37,943 nucleotides of DNA, from positions 1-37,943 of the IMG/VR virus record IMGVR_UViG_3300036854_000076; one strand, 5' to 3'. The DNA comes from a virus. Below, piece after piece: positions 15,336 to 23,895 of the stretch; position 1 is the stretch's first letter; the number at the start of each line of letters is the position of its first letter. The translations under genes were made by a program, and so were the position numbers. A model generated the notes under the pieces. That model was not told the origin of the DNA, ran no database searches, and worked only from the letters and a program-made list of their open reading frames with translations.

Positions 15336-16289
15336 CTACGCGCTGGTGACGTGGACCACGCGGGTCGTCCCCTTGGACGTCGCCTCGGTGGTTGCACCGG
15401 TGAAGATCGTGTTGAAGCCGAAGAGGCCGTACCAGGCGATCGACTTGAAGCGCCCGTGTCCGCTCGGGAGAGCGGCGCGGAGGTGCGGCGCCTCGGCCTC
15501 GATCATGCCGACCGCGTCCTGCCCGAAGACCACGCCGGAACCGAAGCTGTTGGTGCCGACGTACGGGAGGGCCGTCGCGTGGTTCGTCTCGACGAGCCGG
15601 ATGCGCTCGATCGTCCCCACCTCACCCTTCACCTTGACGCCCGGTGTGGTGTACTGGTGCCAGGAGATGAACTGAGAGTCGCGGCGGAGCGCGGTGAGGC
15701 TCTTGCCGCGGAAGATGCCGACGTAGTTCTCGCCCTCGAAGTACGGGATGTTGAGCCGGTCGAACATCAGCGAGGAGATGTCCTCGATGTGGAAGTAGTT
15801 GAGCCCCGCCTGCGCCGTTCCGCTGGCGGTCCCGTTGAAGGTGATCGAGGACGTCGCGGGACCGGTCGGGACGTACTTGACGTTGCTGTCGTCGTAGTTG
15901 CTGAGCGCGAGCGTGTCGAGGACTAGCCGCTTCTGCTCCATGAGCGTCCGCTGGACCAGGTTCTCGATGTTGTACTTGGCAAGCATCTGGAGCTTGCCGG
16001 TGTAGGGGACGGCCACGCCGTACTCCTTCACCTGGAAGGTCGAGGTCGCGAGGCTGAACGACACCTCGGGGATCGGGCTGAGCTCGGAGAGCTCGGCGCT
16101 CGCCGGCTCCGCAATGTGCGTGAACCGGGTGAAGGTGAGGGTGTCGCCCTTGTTCTTCCCGTACTCCGACTGGACCTCTACGAAGCGCATCGCCACCGAG
16201 TTCTCGAGGGCGGTCTCGTAGACGTCAGCCGAGAGCTGGAAGTTCTTGAACGTCCCCGTAGGGGCGTCGAAGTCCCAGCTGTAAGCCAT
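15336..16289 (-). CDS. Major capsid protein (HK97 fold, N4-gp56-like), 317 aa
   Basis: The protein follows the scaffold gene and has the strand/helix pattern of the N4-gp56-type capsid family: NKGDTLTFTRFT, then strand-rich LATSTFQVKEYGVAVPYTGKL and the long spine helix with ENLVQRTLMEQKRLVLDTLAL. Later come the FHIEDI and GIFRGKSLTALRRD segments and a final VFGQDAVGMIE. Size is normal. ATG start with upstream purine-rich sequence. It should form the icosahedral head. Confidence 0.8.
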   Translation of the reverse strand: MAYSWDFDAPTGTFKNFQLSADVYETALENSVAMRFVEVQSEYGKNKGDTLTFTRFTHIAEPASAELSELSPIPEVSFSLATSTFQVKEYGVAVPYTGKLQMLAKYNIENLVQRTLMEQKRLVLDTLALSNYDDSNVKYVPTGPATSSITFNGTASGTAQAGLNYFHIEDISSLMFDRLNIPYFEGENYVGIFRGKSLTALRRDSQFISWHQYTTPGVKVKGEVGTIERIRLVETNHATALPYVGTNSFGSGVVFGQDAVGMIEAEAPHLRAALPSGHGRFKSIAWYGLFGFNTIFTGATTEATSKGTTRVVHVTSA

Positions 16290-16299
16290 GGTTTTCTAC

Positions 16300-17154
16300 C
16301 TATTCTTTCTTCGGGGTCCTTCCGCTCATCAGCAGCCGCTGCTTCGCGACCCACGCGGCGGCGGAGAAGTCTCTCGGCTTCTCCTCCTGCTTCCCCCGTG
16401 GGGTCGGGCCCGCAGCCGACTCGATGTGCGGTGGGCGCCCGCTGTTATTGGCGTTGGCGCGGCCCTTACCGACGTTGGCGAGGCGCGCGATCCGTGCCTC
16501 CGCCAGCTCGGCGAGCCGCTCGTGAGCGCTCGCGACGTCGTCGCCGAGAGCGTCGATTTCGGACTTGTGCTCGGTGTAGACCTGCGCGACGACCGGCTTG
16601 AGGTCGGGCGACGCCAGGTGGTCGTACGAGGAGTAGAACTGCTCGGCCCACTCCGTCTCGCGCCGGGCGTCGGCCATCCGGGCCTCGGCCTGACGGACCT
16701 TCTCGAGGTACTCCGCCTCTATCTTCTTCTGGCTCCGCTCCATCTTCGCGGTGTGGTAGGCGTCGTACTGGCGCTGCCACGCGGCGATGTCGCGGGTCGC
16801 GAGAAGGGGGTCGGGGGGAGCGATCTCGGGAATCAGCTCGTTGTCGGTCGCTGGCCGGTAGGCGCTAAGGACGCCCTCTACCTTCGCCAGGCGCTCGCGG
16901 GTTCTAGCTAGCTCCGATCCGAGGCGGCCGTTCGCGCCGCGAGCCTCGCGCTTGAGGTCCTCGAGGAGGGAGTACGTCTCGGGGTCGACCTTGACGGTCC
17001 TCCCGCGGTACTTGAACTCCTTGGGGGCGGCCTCGGGTGCTTCCTCCGGCCCGGCCTCGGTCTCGTCGGCGCCCTCGCCGCGGCGCATATACGCCTCGAC
17101 CTGGGCCGCCTGTGCGTCCTCGGCGGGATCGGTGACTTCTAGCGGTCCGGGCAT
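16300..17154 (-). CDS. Scaffolding protein candidate, 284 aa
   Basis: Acidic, Glu/Pro/Ala-rich N-terminus, a central helical and coiled-coil region (about residues 60-235) and a basic C-terminal tail (AWVAKQRLLMSGRTPKK). This is the charge layout of phage scaffolds, whose basic C-terminus binds coat protein. It ends 10 bases before the major capsid gene, the standard place. No protease gene is seen, so the scaffold is probably released intact. The ~100 bases upstream (17155-17257) hold no gene that I can support. Confidence 0.7.
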   Translation of the reverse strand: MPGPLEVTDPAEDAQAAQVEAYMRRGEGADETEAGPEEAPEAAPKEFKYRGRTVKVDPETYSLLEDLKREARGANGRLGSELARTRERLAKVEGVLSAYRPATDNELIPEIAPPDPLLATRDIAAWQRQYDAYHTAKMERSQKKIEAEYLEKVRQAEARMADARRETEWAEQFYSSYDHLASPDLKPVVAQVYTEHKSEIDALGDDVASAHERLAELAEARIARLANVGKGRANANNSGRPPHIESAAGPTPRGKQEEKPRDFSAAAWVAKQRLLMSGRTPKKE

Positions 17155-17257
17155 GACTCCTCCTGGCGGCCGCGCGGGGGCGGCGGTCTGGGTACCGACC
17201 GGAGCGAGCGCGGCGTGCGCTCAAGCGGGTCGATAGGTTGCTGCGGATGCTGAGGTG

Positions 17258-17578
17258 CTACTGCTGCGCGGCTTCGCCGCCGTACAGGGCGGCCTTCGCG
17301 TCGTCGGTCTTCCGCGCCCGGTACTCCAGGGCGTCACGAAGAGCGACGATCTCGGCGAGGGCGGCGATGTACCGGACGGCGACGTGCGCGTCGCTTGCGG
17401 CGGAGGGCGACCGGAACCACTCGATCGCCTCCCCTATGATCTGGCGCTCGCGCTCGGCGAAGATGCTCGTTCCCTGGCCGCACGACTCGCATGAGCGAGC
17501 CGCCCGGTCGAGGAACGCGCGGGCCTCGGCGCCGTCCGCGGCCTGGCGCTCGACGATGGCCCTCTGTTTCGGAGTCAC
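17258..17578 (-). CDS. Hypothetical helical protein, 106 aa
   Basis: Helical and Ala/Glu/Arg-rich, with one C-x2-C pair near residue 30 (CESCG) and a conserved-looking ERQIIGEAIEWF segment. The GTG start abuts the stop of the gene before it. No family recognised; lies between portal-associated genes and the scaffold. Confidence 0.6.
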   Translation of the reverse strand: MTPKQRAIVERQAADGAEARAFLDRAARSCESCGQGTSIFAERERQIIGEAIEWFRSPSAASDAHVAVRYIAALAEIVALRDALEYRARKTDDAKAALYGGEAAQQ

Positions 17579-18073
17579 CTAGTCGGCCTCACGGAAAAGA
17601 ACGTCGCGCGCGTCGGCGCCCATTTCGACGCCGATCCCAGGCCGACGCTCGAGCGTCGCCACCAGGTAACCCTGCTCCTGGAGTGCGCGCTGCTCCCGGC
17701 CGAGCCGCTTCAAAACGGCGAGGTTGCCGTGCTGCGCCAAGAACAGGAACTGGGCCCACTCCGGGGCGTCCGCCATCGGCGACACGGCGTTGCGCTCGAA
17801 CCACGCGAGCGCCTCGGCCGTCTGATCCTCGACGTTCAGCCACTCGGCCTGCGACCACCCGCGCGAGTCGTACTCCGGTTTGTTTCGCATCAGGCGGGAG
17901 AGGAGCATCGAGACCTCCGTGAGCTTCTCGTTCGCGTCGAGGAGTAGAAGTATCCACCCCTGACGGCCGTGCTGCTTCGCTATCTCCGGCCCCCACAGCT
18001 GCCACCACTCCTGCCAGTCGCCGGCGACGGCGAGGGAGCTCAGGCCGCGCTCGTCCCTGAACTCGTGCTTCAC
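17579..18073 (-). CDS. Hypothetical head-region protein, 164 aa
   Basis: Helical protein with many Trp in the first half (DWQEWWQLWG) and a Leu-rich segment (WILLLLDANEKLTEVSMLL). No signal peptide or catalytic motif. GTG start overlaps the upstream stop by four bases (GTGA). Its place between portal and scaffold suggests a head-assembly or ejection role, unproven. Confidence 0.6.
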   Translation of the reverse strand: MKHEFRDERGLSSLAVAGDWQEWWQLWGPEIAKQHGRQGWILLLLDANEKLTEVSMLLSRLMRNKPEYDSRGWSQAEWLNVEDQTAEALAWFERNAVSPMADAPEWAQFLFLAQHGNLAVLKRLGREQRALQEQGYLVATLERRPGIGVEMGADARDVLFREAD

Positions 18074-18447
18074 TTGCCGACGCGCCGGTAGCCGCCGCTC
18101 TTGGTGAGCCGACCGGCGCGCTTCATCGAGAGCGCCATCGCGACTGCCTGCTTCTGGGGCTTTCCCTCATGGACGAGGTGGCTGATCTTCTTGGAGACGG
18201 CGCCGTCGGAGGTGTTGTGCCCCTCCTCCAGGTTCTGCTCGCCGCGGAAGTGCCCGAGGTAGGCGTACTCCGGGCCGCTCGTGTCGAGGTACGCGAAGGG
18301 GTCGTCCCCGGCCGCCGCGGTCCCGTCCCTCGGCCCGTCCTGCGTCGGGTTCGGGCCCTCCTCCTCGCGGACGGCGCGGAGGCGGCGGTTCGCCGGCTGG
18401 AGCGGGCGCGGGTCGTTGTCGTACGGAACGCTAGGGTAGTTCGCCAT
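18070..18447 (-). CDS. Hypothetical protein with HEGKPxKQAVAMAL motif, 125 aa
   Basis: N-terminal half is polar and disordered-looking; the C-terminal half has ISHLVHEGKPQKQAVAMAL, a pattern seen in small uncharacterised phage and bacterial proteins (the DUF6496-like motif). It shares a second block with its upstream neighbour: DPF-x-YL, then E-x-AYL-x-HFR and LEEGHNT at matching spacing. The two are adjacent partial paralogues, 1-base overlap (TGATG) apart. Function unknown; located beside the portal gene. Confidence 0.6.
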   Translation of the reverse strand: MANYPSVPYDNDPRPLQPANRRLRAVREEEGPNPTQDGPRDGTAAAGDDPFAYLDTSGPEYAYLGHFRGEQNLEEGHNTSDGAVSKKISHLVHEGKPQKQAVAMALSMKRAGRLTKSGGYRRVGK

Positions 18448-18917
18448 CAGTATCCTCCAGGGCTCACGACCTTGACGCCGCGGCGCGCGGCGCGGGCGAG
18501 GCGCCGGATCGACTGGTGCGCCGCCCGGCGCTCGGCGCCGGTCCGATCCATCGCGCGCCTCTCCACCTTGGCCGCCCGGACGCTCGCCCGGCCCTCGGCG
18601 ACGGTCGGCGCGACCGGGCCGCCGGAGGCTGCGGCCACCTGCGCCCGCCGGCGCTCGACCTTGGCGGCGAGAACGGGGTTGACCGAGGGGTCGACGGCCT
18701 GGCCGGAGGCGGCGATCCGCCGGACCCGGCGCGTGTTGTGTCCCTCCTCGAGGACCTTCCGGGCTCGGAAGTGCTCGAGGTAGGCGTGCTCCGGCTCGAC
18801 CTTGAGGTACGAGAACGGGTCTCCCCCCTGGCGCCGGCCGCTGTCCCAGTCGCCGCCGCGGTTCTTGGTGCTCCCGGGGTAGGCGTTCTCGGTCGGGTTC
18901 TTCGTGTATCCTGCCAT
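18447..18917 (-). CDS. Hypothetical basic protein sharing a block with its neighbour, 156 aa
   Basis: Residues ~30-65 carry DPFSYL, EHAYLEHFR and LEEGHNT, the same block as in the gene at 18070. The C-terminal half is very Arg/Ala-rich (RRAQVAAASGG, RRLARAARRG) and could bind nucleic acid or pack against DNA in the head. Overlaps both neighbours by one base (TGATG). Confidence 0.6.
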   Translation of the reverse strand: MAGYTKNPTENAYPGSTKNRGGDWDSGRRQGGDPFSYLKVEPEHAYLEHFRARKVLEEGHNTRRVRRIAASGQAVDPSVNPVLAAKVERRRAQVAAASGGPVAPTVAEGRASVRAAKVERRAMDRTGAERRAAHQSIRRLARAARRGVKVVSPGGY

Positions 18918-19195
18918 CAGTTCAGCTCCTCTTGGCCCAGCGGTATCCCCGCCGCGGCCTTCGCGCGCCGGCGGCGCTCCTGCTCGGCGCTCGAGATGTA
19001 GCCCTTGGTCAGGCCGCCGGCCGGGGGCGGCGCGGCCGGGGCGGCCGTCGAGCCACCGTACTGGCGGACGGGCGGCGCGGGCTCGGTGCCGACGCTGTAC
19101 CCCTGCCGGAGGGGAAGTATCTCGCCGGCCTGAACTCGGCCCGAAACCGCGCTCTCCTGGCGGCGGCGCGCCGTCTCTGCTAGTGTCTCTGGCAT
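18917..19195 (-). CDS. Hypothetical small Pro/Ala-rich protein, 92 aa
   Basis: Charged N-terminal helix (ETARRRQESA), a Pro/Ala/Gly-rich middle and a basic C-terminal helix (QERRRRAKAAAG). Lies one base from the portal stop and is linked to the next gene by TGATG. No family recognised. Confidence 0.55.
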   Translation of the reverse strand: MPETLAETARRRQESAVSGRVQAGEILPLRQGYSVGTEPAPPVRQYGGSTAAPAAPPPAGGLTKGYISSAEQERRRRAKAAAGIPLGQEELN

Positions 19196-19196
19196 T

Positions 19197-21098
19197 CTAG
19201 GCTCCTTGCGGCGCGTTCGGCGCGAACCCGGCCTCGCCGCCCTGCGCCGCCTGCGCCGCGGCCATTCCCTCGCCGGGGGCGGACGCGCCGGCGCTCGGCG
19301 CGAGGGCCGGGTTCAGCTGCCCGCCGGCGACCTCGCCGGGCGGCGCCTCCTCGGCCGGGGCCGCTTCCGGCTGCTCCTCGAGCGCGAGGGACTCCGGGTC
19401 TACGCCGGAGGCGCCGAGGACCTGGTCGAAGAGCTTGCCGTAGTCCTTCGTCTTCCCGAAGACGTCGGCGAGCTGCGGCGCCGTCGCGAGGAGGTTGACG
19501 AGGTTCATCAGCTTCGAGAAGGTCCGCTCCTTCGACGCGACGCCGCGGAGGCCGCGGACCTTGAACTTCGCGTGGGAGACGAGCGCCCACCGCTCCATCT
19601 GCGACATCGACGCGAGCTGGAGGGTCAGCCGCGGGCCGAGCAGCTGGACGAACTCCTCGAGGATGAAGTCGTCGGCGTACTGGAGGATCAGCTTCCACGC
19701 CTTCTCGAAGAGCGGCTCGAGGAACGTGTCCTCGAACCGGGCCGCCATCGACTCGAACAGCGAGCCGGAAGCCTGCATCGCGGAGACGATCTCCGTCGCC
19801 TTCACCTGGCGCGGCGGGAGCTGCCCGAGCTTCGTATCCGGCGTTGCGAGCGCCTCGTTGACGTACGCCTCGATCCGGTTGAGGCCGTCGAGCGAGACCG
19901 GCGACGACTCCCCGTTGTCGACCCGCTCGTAGAACCTGTGCCCCTGCGGGACGTTCGGCTTGAGGACCGCGGTGTACCCCTGCGGGATGCCGTCGGCGAT
20001 CTCCTCGGGCGACTCCATGAGGTCCGGGCGGACCTGTCCGACGCCCCAGGTACCGCGCATCGCCGCGTCGAGGAGGAGGTTGACGAGCTCGTTCGCCGCC
20101 CTCCACATCGGGACCGCGTGGTCCGCGAGCGCCTTGTGGACGGTGCTCCCCGGGACGCGGATCAGCGGCGCGACGATGAACGGGCGGGTGCCGTCCCAGA
20201 ACGGGTTAGGCTGCGGCGGGCGGAGGACCTCGTCGGCGGCCCAGGACCACCAGGCGTTCTCGTGGAGGAGCTCCCCGGTCGTCTCGTCGATGACGTCGCC
20301 CCACGCCTCGTAGACGTCGACCTCGTACGGGTCCGGGGCGACGTAGTTCTCGCCGGTCCGGGTCCGCTTCTCGTACTCCTTGATCTGCTCCTCGGTCCGC
20401 CCGTAGAGCCGGTCGACGGCCGCCTGGTCGTACTCCGGGTTCGCCCGGAGCTCATGGAGCTGGCGGCGCGTCCGGTGAATCTCGTACCGGAGCGCCGGCG
20501 ACGGGTCGCGGAAGTAGTCGTCCCACGGGATCAGGTCGACCGCGAGGCGCATCTCCTCGACGTCGACCGGCTCCATCGTCTCGCCGGCTAACTCGTGCGC
20601 CGGGTACGAGCCGGGGTCGAGCGCGGACCGCCGCGGCTTCCGGTAGCGGTACGAGCGGCGCTTGACGAGAACCGGGTATATCTTGCCGATCACCAGGCCC
20701 TCGATGAGGCCGCGCTTGACGGCGTCGCCGACGAAGACCTGGACGCCGTACGTCGTCTCGGGGCGGTTGCCGGGAACCCACAGCCGCTGGAGGTAGTGGA
20801 GGAGGACGCCCTGGATCATCGACGGCGAGAGGACCGGCTTGCCGATCCCGGGCGCGTCGGCGGCGAGCCAGTCGTCGTTGTCCGTAAGGGCGCGCTCGAA
20901 GGTGCCGACGATGTGCTCGACCGCTAGGGGAAGGCCGGGCGTCGTCTCGCGCGACTGGAACTCCGCCTTGTGCGAGAAGTCCTGCTCGCCGAGGTAGGCG
21001 TCCCAGTTCTCGGCGTTCTTCCGCTGCCGACGCTGCCCGACCATCTTGCCCCGGTCGAGGTACCGTCGAGAGATGCGGAGGATGTCGTCGTTCGGCAT
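19197..21098 (-). CDS. Portal protein, 633 aa
   Basis: Follows the large terminase with a TGATG overlap, the classical order. It contains a basic N-terminal region (RRYLDRGKMVGQRRQRK), a stem/wing region with Trp- and Tyr-rich strands, and the portal-typical helical segment near residues 400-450 (LPPRQVKATEIVSAMQASG and the following FEDTFLEPLFEKAW). The C-terminal ~80 residues are Ala/Pro/Gly-rich and probably disordered. It should form the dodecameric DNA gate at one vertex. Length fits podoviral portals. Confidence 0.82.
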   Translation of the reverse strand: MPNDDILRISRRYLDRGKMVGQRRQRKNAENWDAYLGEQDFSHKAEFQSRETTPGLPLAVEHIVGTFERALTDNDDWLAADAPGIGKPVLSPSMIQGVLLHYLQRLWVPGNRPETTYGVQVFVGDAVKRGLIEGLVIGKIYPVLVKRRSYRYRKPRRSALDPGSYPAHELAGETMEPVDVEEMRLAVDLIPWDDYFRDPSPALRYEIHRTRRQLHELRANPEYDQAAVDRLYGRTEEQIKEYEKRTRTGENYVAPDPYEVDVYEAWGDVIDETTGELLHENAWWSWAADEVLRPPQPNPFWDGTRPFIVAPLIRVPGSTVHKALADHAVPMWRAANELVNLLLDAAMRGTWGVGQVRPDLMESPEEIADGIPQGYTAVLKPNVPQGHRFYERVDNGESSPVSLDGLNRIEAYVNEALATPDTKLGQLPPRQVKATEIVSAMQASGSLFESMAARFEDTFLEPLFEKAWKLILQYADDFILEEFVQLLGPRLTLQLASMSQMERWALVSHAKFKVRGLRGVASKERTFSKLMNLVNLLATAPQLADVFGKTKDYGKLFDQVLGASGVDPESLALEEQPEAAPAEEAPPGEVAGGQLNPALAPSAGASAPGEGMAAAQAAQGGEAGFAPNAPQGA

Positions 21099-22684
21099 CA
21101 GGCGTGACTAGGGGCGCTGTAGGAGCGGCCTCGGAGCGTGACCCCGGCCGGGAAGACCTTGCCGGACCCCCCGGCGGTGTACCGCGGCCCGCGAATCGAC
21201 CGGAGGCCGGCGGCGTCGTGTGCGTACCTAGGGACCGGGCTGTCTCCGGCGACCCAGTACCCGAGCGCGTCGGCCGCGTTGCTCTGCTCGGCCGGGTTCG
21301 ACTTGTCGACCGTCCCGTTCGCCCGCCACTTCGTCGTCTCCAGGTCGTGCGCCAGGCGGTCGCAGTGCGCGGCGACGTCGATCATCTTCGAGCCGTCGCC
21401 CGGGCGGAGGGCTCGGTTGACGGCGGCGACGCGGTCCTTCACCGGCGGGTTGACCTCGGGGATGATGAACCTGATCGGGCACGGGTAGTTCTGTAGGTAC
21501 TCCTGGATCAGGTAGAAGCTCGCCTCGCCGGTCTGGCCGTCCCGCCGCCGGCCGGTCGCGTCGCCGTAGACCCAGAGCTCGGCCGAGTGCGCGGGAAACC
21601 TCGAGCGGAACTCGTACGTCATCGTGGCGATGTCCGACCGCTCGAGCGCGATCTCGTCGAGGACCCGGAACATCCGGTTGACCTTCTGGCCGACGAGCCA
21701 GACGCCGTTCGTCGCGTTGAAGTCGACGGCGAGCACCAGGGGGAGATACGGGTGAACGTTCGGGCGCGGCCGGCCATTCTCGTCGAGCGGGGCGAGCGCC
21801 GGGTTCATGTGGAACTGGCGCGCGAACGAGCCGCTGTAGACCAGCGAGCCGCCGATCGTCGGGAGGAGCATCCCCTTCAACCGGATCAGGTACTCGGGCG
21901 ACCCGGGCGGGAACTGCCGCTCGAGCCGGGCGATCTCCGCGGGGAGGATCGTCGGGTTGTCGTAGATCGAGGCGGTGAAGATGTCGAGGTCCGGGTCGGA
22001 CTTCCCGGCGTCGAGCCACGGGCGGACCTTCTTCGGGTACATCCAGGTGACCCCGCCCGGCTCGCCCGGGGGCGGGAGGATCGTCGCCGCCCCGCGGATC
22101 ACCAGCCGCTTCCCGCCGCCGACGCGGAGGGTACACTCCTTGTAGACCTCCTCCGGGTCGGGGACCTCGTCGAAGTCTATGTCGTCGACGTCGGCGCCCT
22201 GGAACGCCCGCGGCCCCTGGTCGCAGGACTTGAAGACGGCGATCGAGCCGTTCTTCAACCGGAGTGTCTGGTTCGTCACGTTCCAGCTGGCGATCTCGCT
22301 CGCGGGGATGAACGCTAGGCGGGACTCGACGCCGGCGCCGTTGTCGAAGAGCTTGGGCTGGACGATGTTCCGCCCCATGTCGAACTTGAGCGAGACGACC
22401 CACGCCTTGATCGCGCGGTCGAAGATCGCGATCCCGTTCCCGCCGTACGCGCCGCGGGGGTCCGGGTTGCCGAAGCGGAGCCGGGACGCCCGCCGCGCCA
22501 TCAGCGCCTCAGTCTTCCCGGAGCGGTTCGCGCCGAATATCCACGCCTCGCTCTTCGTGCTCGCCCAGAAGGCCGCCTGGTGCGGGAACGGGCCGGGGTC
22601 GCCAGCGAGGAGGCGGAGGAGGCCGTCGCTCTCCTGGCGGGTGACGAGGAGCTCGGCGGCCTCGGCGGCGGCGCGGAGGTCCAC
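21098..22684 (-). CDS. Terminase large subunit, 528 aa
   Basis: Packaging ATPase and nuclease. Walker A is GANRSGKT (residues ~51-58), Walker B is VDDIDFDEVP, and the RNase-H-like nuclease domain shows its acidic positions in VLAVDFNATNG, VYGDATGRR and the C-terminal NAADALGYW. The GTG at 22684 is preferred because it overlaps the upstream TAG by one base (TAGTG); an in-frame GTG at 22717 would lie inside the preceding lipoprotein gene. No adjacent small terminase is obvious. Confidence 0.9.
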   Translation of the reverse strand: MDLRAAAEAAELLVTRQESDGLLRLLAGDPGPFPHQAAFWASTKSEAWIFGANRSGKTEALMARRASRLRFGNPDPRGAYGGNGIAIFDRAIKAWVVSLKFDMGRNIVQPKLFDNGAGVESRLAFIPASEIASWNVTNQTLRLKNGSIAVFKSCDQGPRAFQGADVDDIDFDEVPDPEEVYKECTLRVGGGKRLVIRGAATILPPPGEPGGVTWMYPKKVRPWLDAGKSDPDLDIFTASIYDNPTILPAEIARLERQFPPGSPEYLIRLKGMLLPTIGGSLVYSGSFARQFHMNPALAPLDENGRPRPNVHPYLPLVLAVDFNATNGVWLVGQKVNRMFRVLDEIALERSDIATMTYEFRSRFPAHSAELWVYGDATGRRRDGQTGEASFYLIQEYLQNYPCPIRFIIPEVNPPVKDRVAAVNRALRPGDGSKMIDVAAHCDRLAHDLETTKWRANGTVDKSNPAEQSNAADALGYWVAGDSPVPRYAHDAAGLRSIRGPRYTAGGSGKVFPAGVTLRGRSYSAPSHA

Positions 22685-22827
22685 TAGACCTCCTGGGGGC
22701 AGTCCTGGAACGGCCACCAGCGGGAGCCGGCGCAGAGGGGATCGTCGCTGTGGCGGAGGGGCTGGGCGGCGAGCACGACCGCGCAGGCGGCGAGGAGCAG
22801 GAGGGCTAGGAGGGCTGCGGCGCGCAC
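22684..22827 (-). CDS. 47-aa lipoprotein nested between the coiled-coil gene and terminase
   Basis: GTG at 22827 opens inside the 3' end of the preceding gene (22-base overlap, different frame) and ends at TAG 22684, which overlaps the terminase start. The product has a hydrophobic leader (AALLALLLLAAC) with a good lipobox at Cys15, then a short mature region containing two more Cys and two adjacent Trp. AAGGTGAAGG upstream can act as ribosome site. The overlapping arrangement recalls Rz1-type outer-membrane spanins, but its partner gene lacks a membrane anchor, so the function is open. Confidence 0.6.
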   Translation of the reverse strand: MRAAALLALLLLAACAVVLAAQPLRHSDDPLCAGSRWWPFQDCPQEV

Positions 22828-23015
22828 GCCTTCACCTTCTTCTTCAGGGCCGGGGGCGCGGCGATCTTAGCCTCGGCCTGCCGGATCGCGTCGTTCAGGG
22901 CGGCGACGCCGCCGGTGAGAATGCTGACGTCCGTGACCGCCTGCTGGGCCTGCGCCCGGCGCTCGGCGAGGCGCCGCGCCAGGTCGTCGCGCTGTTCCTT
23001 GAGCTTGTCGAGCAC
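22806..23015 (-). CDS. Coiled-coil protein, 69 aa
   Basis: GTG start 6 bases after the stop of the secreted-protein gene; in-frame TAA upstream excludes a longer form. Almost entirely helical with heptad-like charged residues (DKLKEQRDDLARRLAERRAQ) and a basic end with one Cys (KKKVKACAPQP). No membrane span. It resembles the periplasmic part of an i-spanin without the anchor, and is overlapped by a lipoprotein gene. Function unknown. Confidence 0.6.
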   Translation of the reverse strand: MLDKLKEQRDDLARRLAERRAQAQQAVTDVSILTGGVAALNDAIRQAEAKIAAPPALKKKVKACAPQPS

Positions 23016-23021
23016 GGCTGT

Positions 23022-23369
23022 TTATGGAAACAGCAGACAGACCGACTGCCCCGAGAACCACTGCGTCACCGTTGCCTCGTTACACGCGCAGACCTTGCAC
23101 TCGCCGTTGACGGGGACCTGAGCAGCACTGGTCATGCCAGGACTGGTGGTTACTTCGCAGGAGAGGAGCACGTCGTTCGCACCAGTGCAGGCAACTGGCG
23201 TGTTACAACCGCAGGTCTGCGGAGCCAGCGGCGACGTGAACGGCACGATATAGCGCTGATCGTGCAGCACCTCTAATACCTGGCGGGTGAACGCGGTACC
23301 GGCCGCTAAAGCCGCACTGGCACTAAGCAGCAGCGCCATCGCCAAACCAGCAACCCAACTCGTTCTCAT
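23022..23369 (-). CDS. Secreted Cys-rich protein, 115 aa
   Basis: A textbook Sec signal peptide (MRTSWVAGLAMALLLSASAALAA, cleavage near residue 23; segment split here by its positions 1-23) is followed by a mature domain of ~92 residues with eight Cys, including C-x-C pairs (TCGC, VCAC). Disulfide-stabilised periplasmic or surface protein is likely. AAGGAGAAAACC forms the ribosome site. The gene begins the lower-GC island, suggesting recent acquisition. No family recognised. Confidence 0.65.
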   Translation of the reverse strand: MRTSWVAGLAMALLLSASAALAAGTAFTRQVLEVLHDQRYIVPFTSPLAPQTCGCNTPVACTGANDVLLSCEVTTSPGMTSAAQVPVNGECKVCACNEATVTQWFSGQSVCLLFP

Positions 23370-23385
23370 GGTTTTCTCCTTTCGG

Positions 23386-23895
23386 TTATGCTGTTGACGG
23401 TATCAACTCCACGATCAGAGTCTTCTCCGTAATCGAATTAGACAGCGACGCGGTTCCCCACTGGGCTGTTACGCTCAATACCTGATCTACGGTGGTGTTA
23501 ATTGAGGCCGCAAACGCAGGTGGGAACTCAAAGACCTTCGGCACCAGGGAACTATCCTCAGCGAAGAAAACTCTACCCTCTGCTTTTGCTGTTCCACTAG
23601 CACCTATGGACCGAAACTCTACGATACCTTGGATATCGAAGAAGTGCGCTGCTGCGTTAGCGATAGGAGAGGTTACCGCTCCCGTGTCAACAACTACGAC
23701 GCTCCCGAGTTTGATTCGTACGCGAAGTGTAGGAGGCACTAGAGTCGTAGTGTACGATCCACTTATTGTAAGCCGAAACGATGTTCCCGCGACAACGGTA
23801 TCCGCAGGAATTGTCAGTGTAGAAGGAAACAACGTGGTCTCGGTCGTCGTATTCGCAACGGCGACGTCCGAAGAAGCAACGTAGATGAAGCCCAC
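23386..23895 (-). CDS. Beta-rich fibre-associated protein, 169 aa
   Basis: Jelly-roll-like sequence with alternating hydrophobic strands (TTLFPSTLTIPADTVV, LRVRIKLGSVVVVDTG) seen in many phage fibre-tip and appendage proteins. GTG start shares one base with the collagen-fibre stop (TAGTG), so it is coupled to the fibre and may be its tip, chaperone or trimerisation partner. Codon use and base composition are clearly more AT-rich than in the rest of the operon. Confidence 0.62.
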   Translation of the reverse strand: MGFIYVASSDVAVANTTTETTLFPSTLTIPADTVVAGTSFRLTISGSYTTTLVPPTLRVRIKLGSVVVVDTGAVTSPIANAAAHFFDIQGIVEFRSIGASGTAKAEGRVFFAEDSSLVPKVFEFPPAFAASINTTVDQVLSVTAQWGTASLSNSITEKTLIVELIPSTA

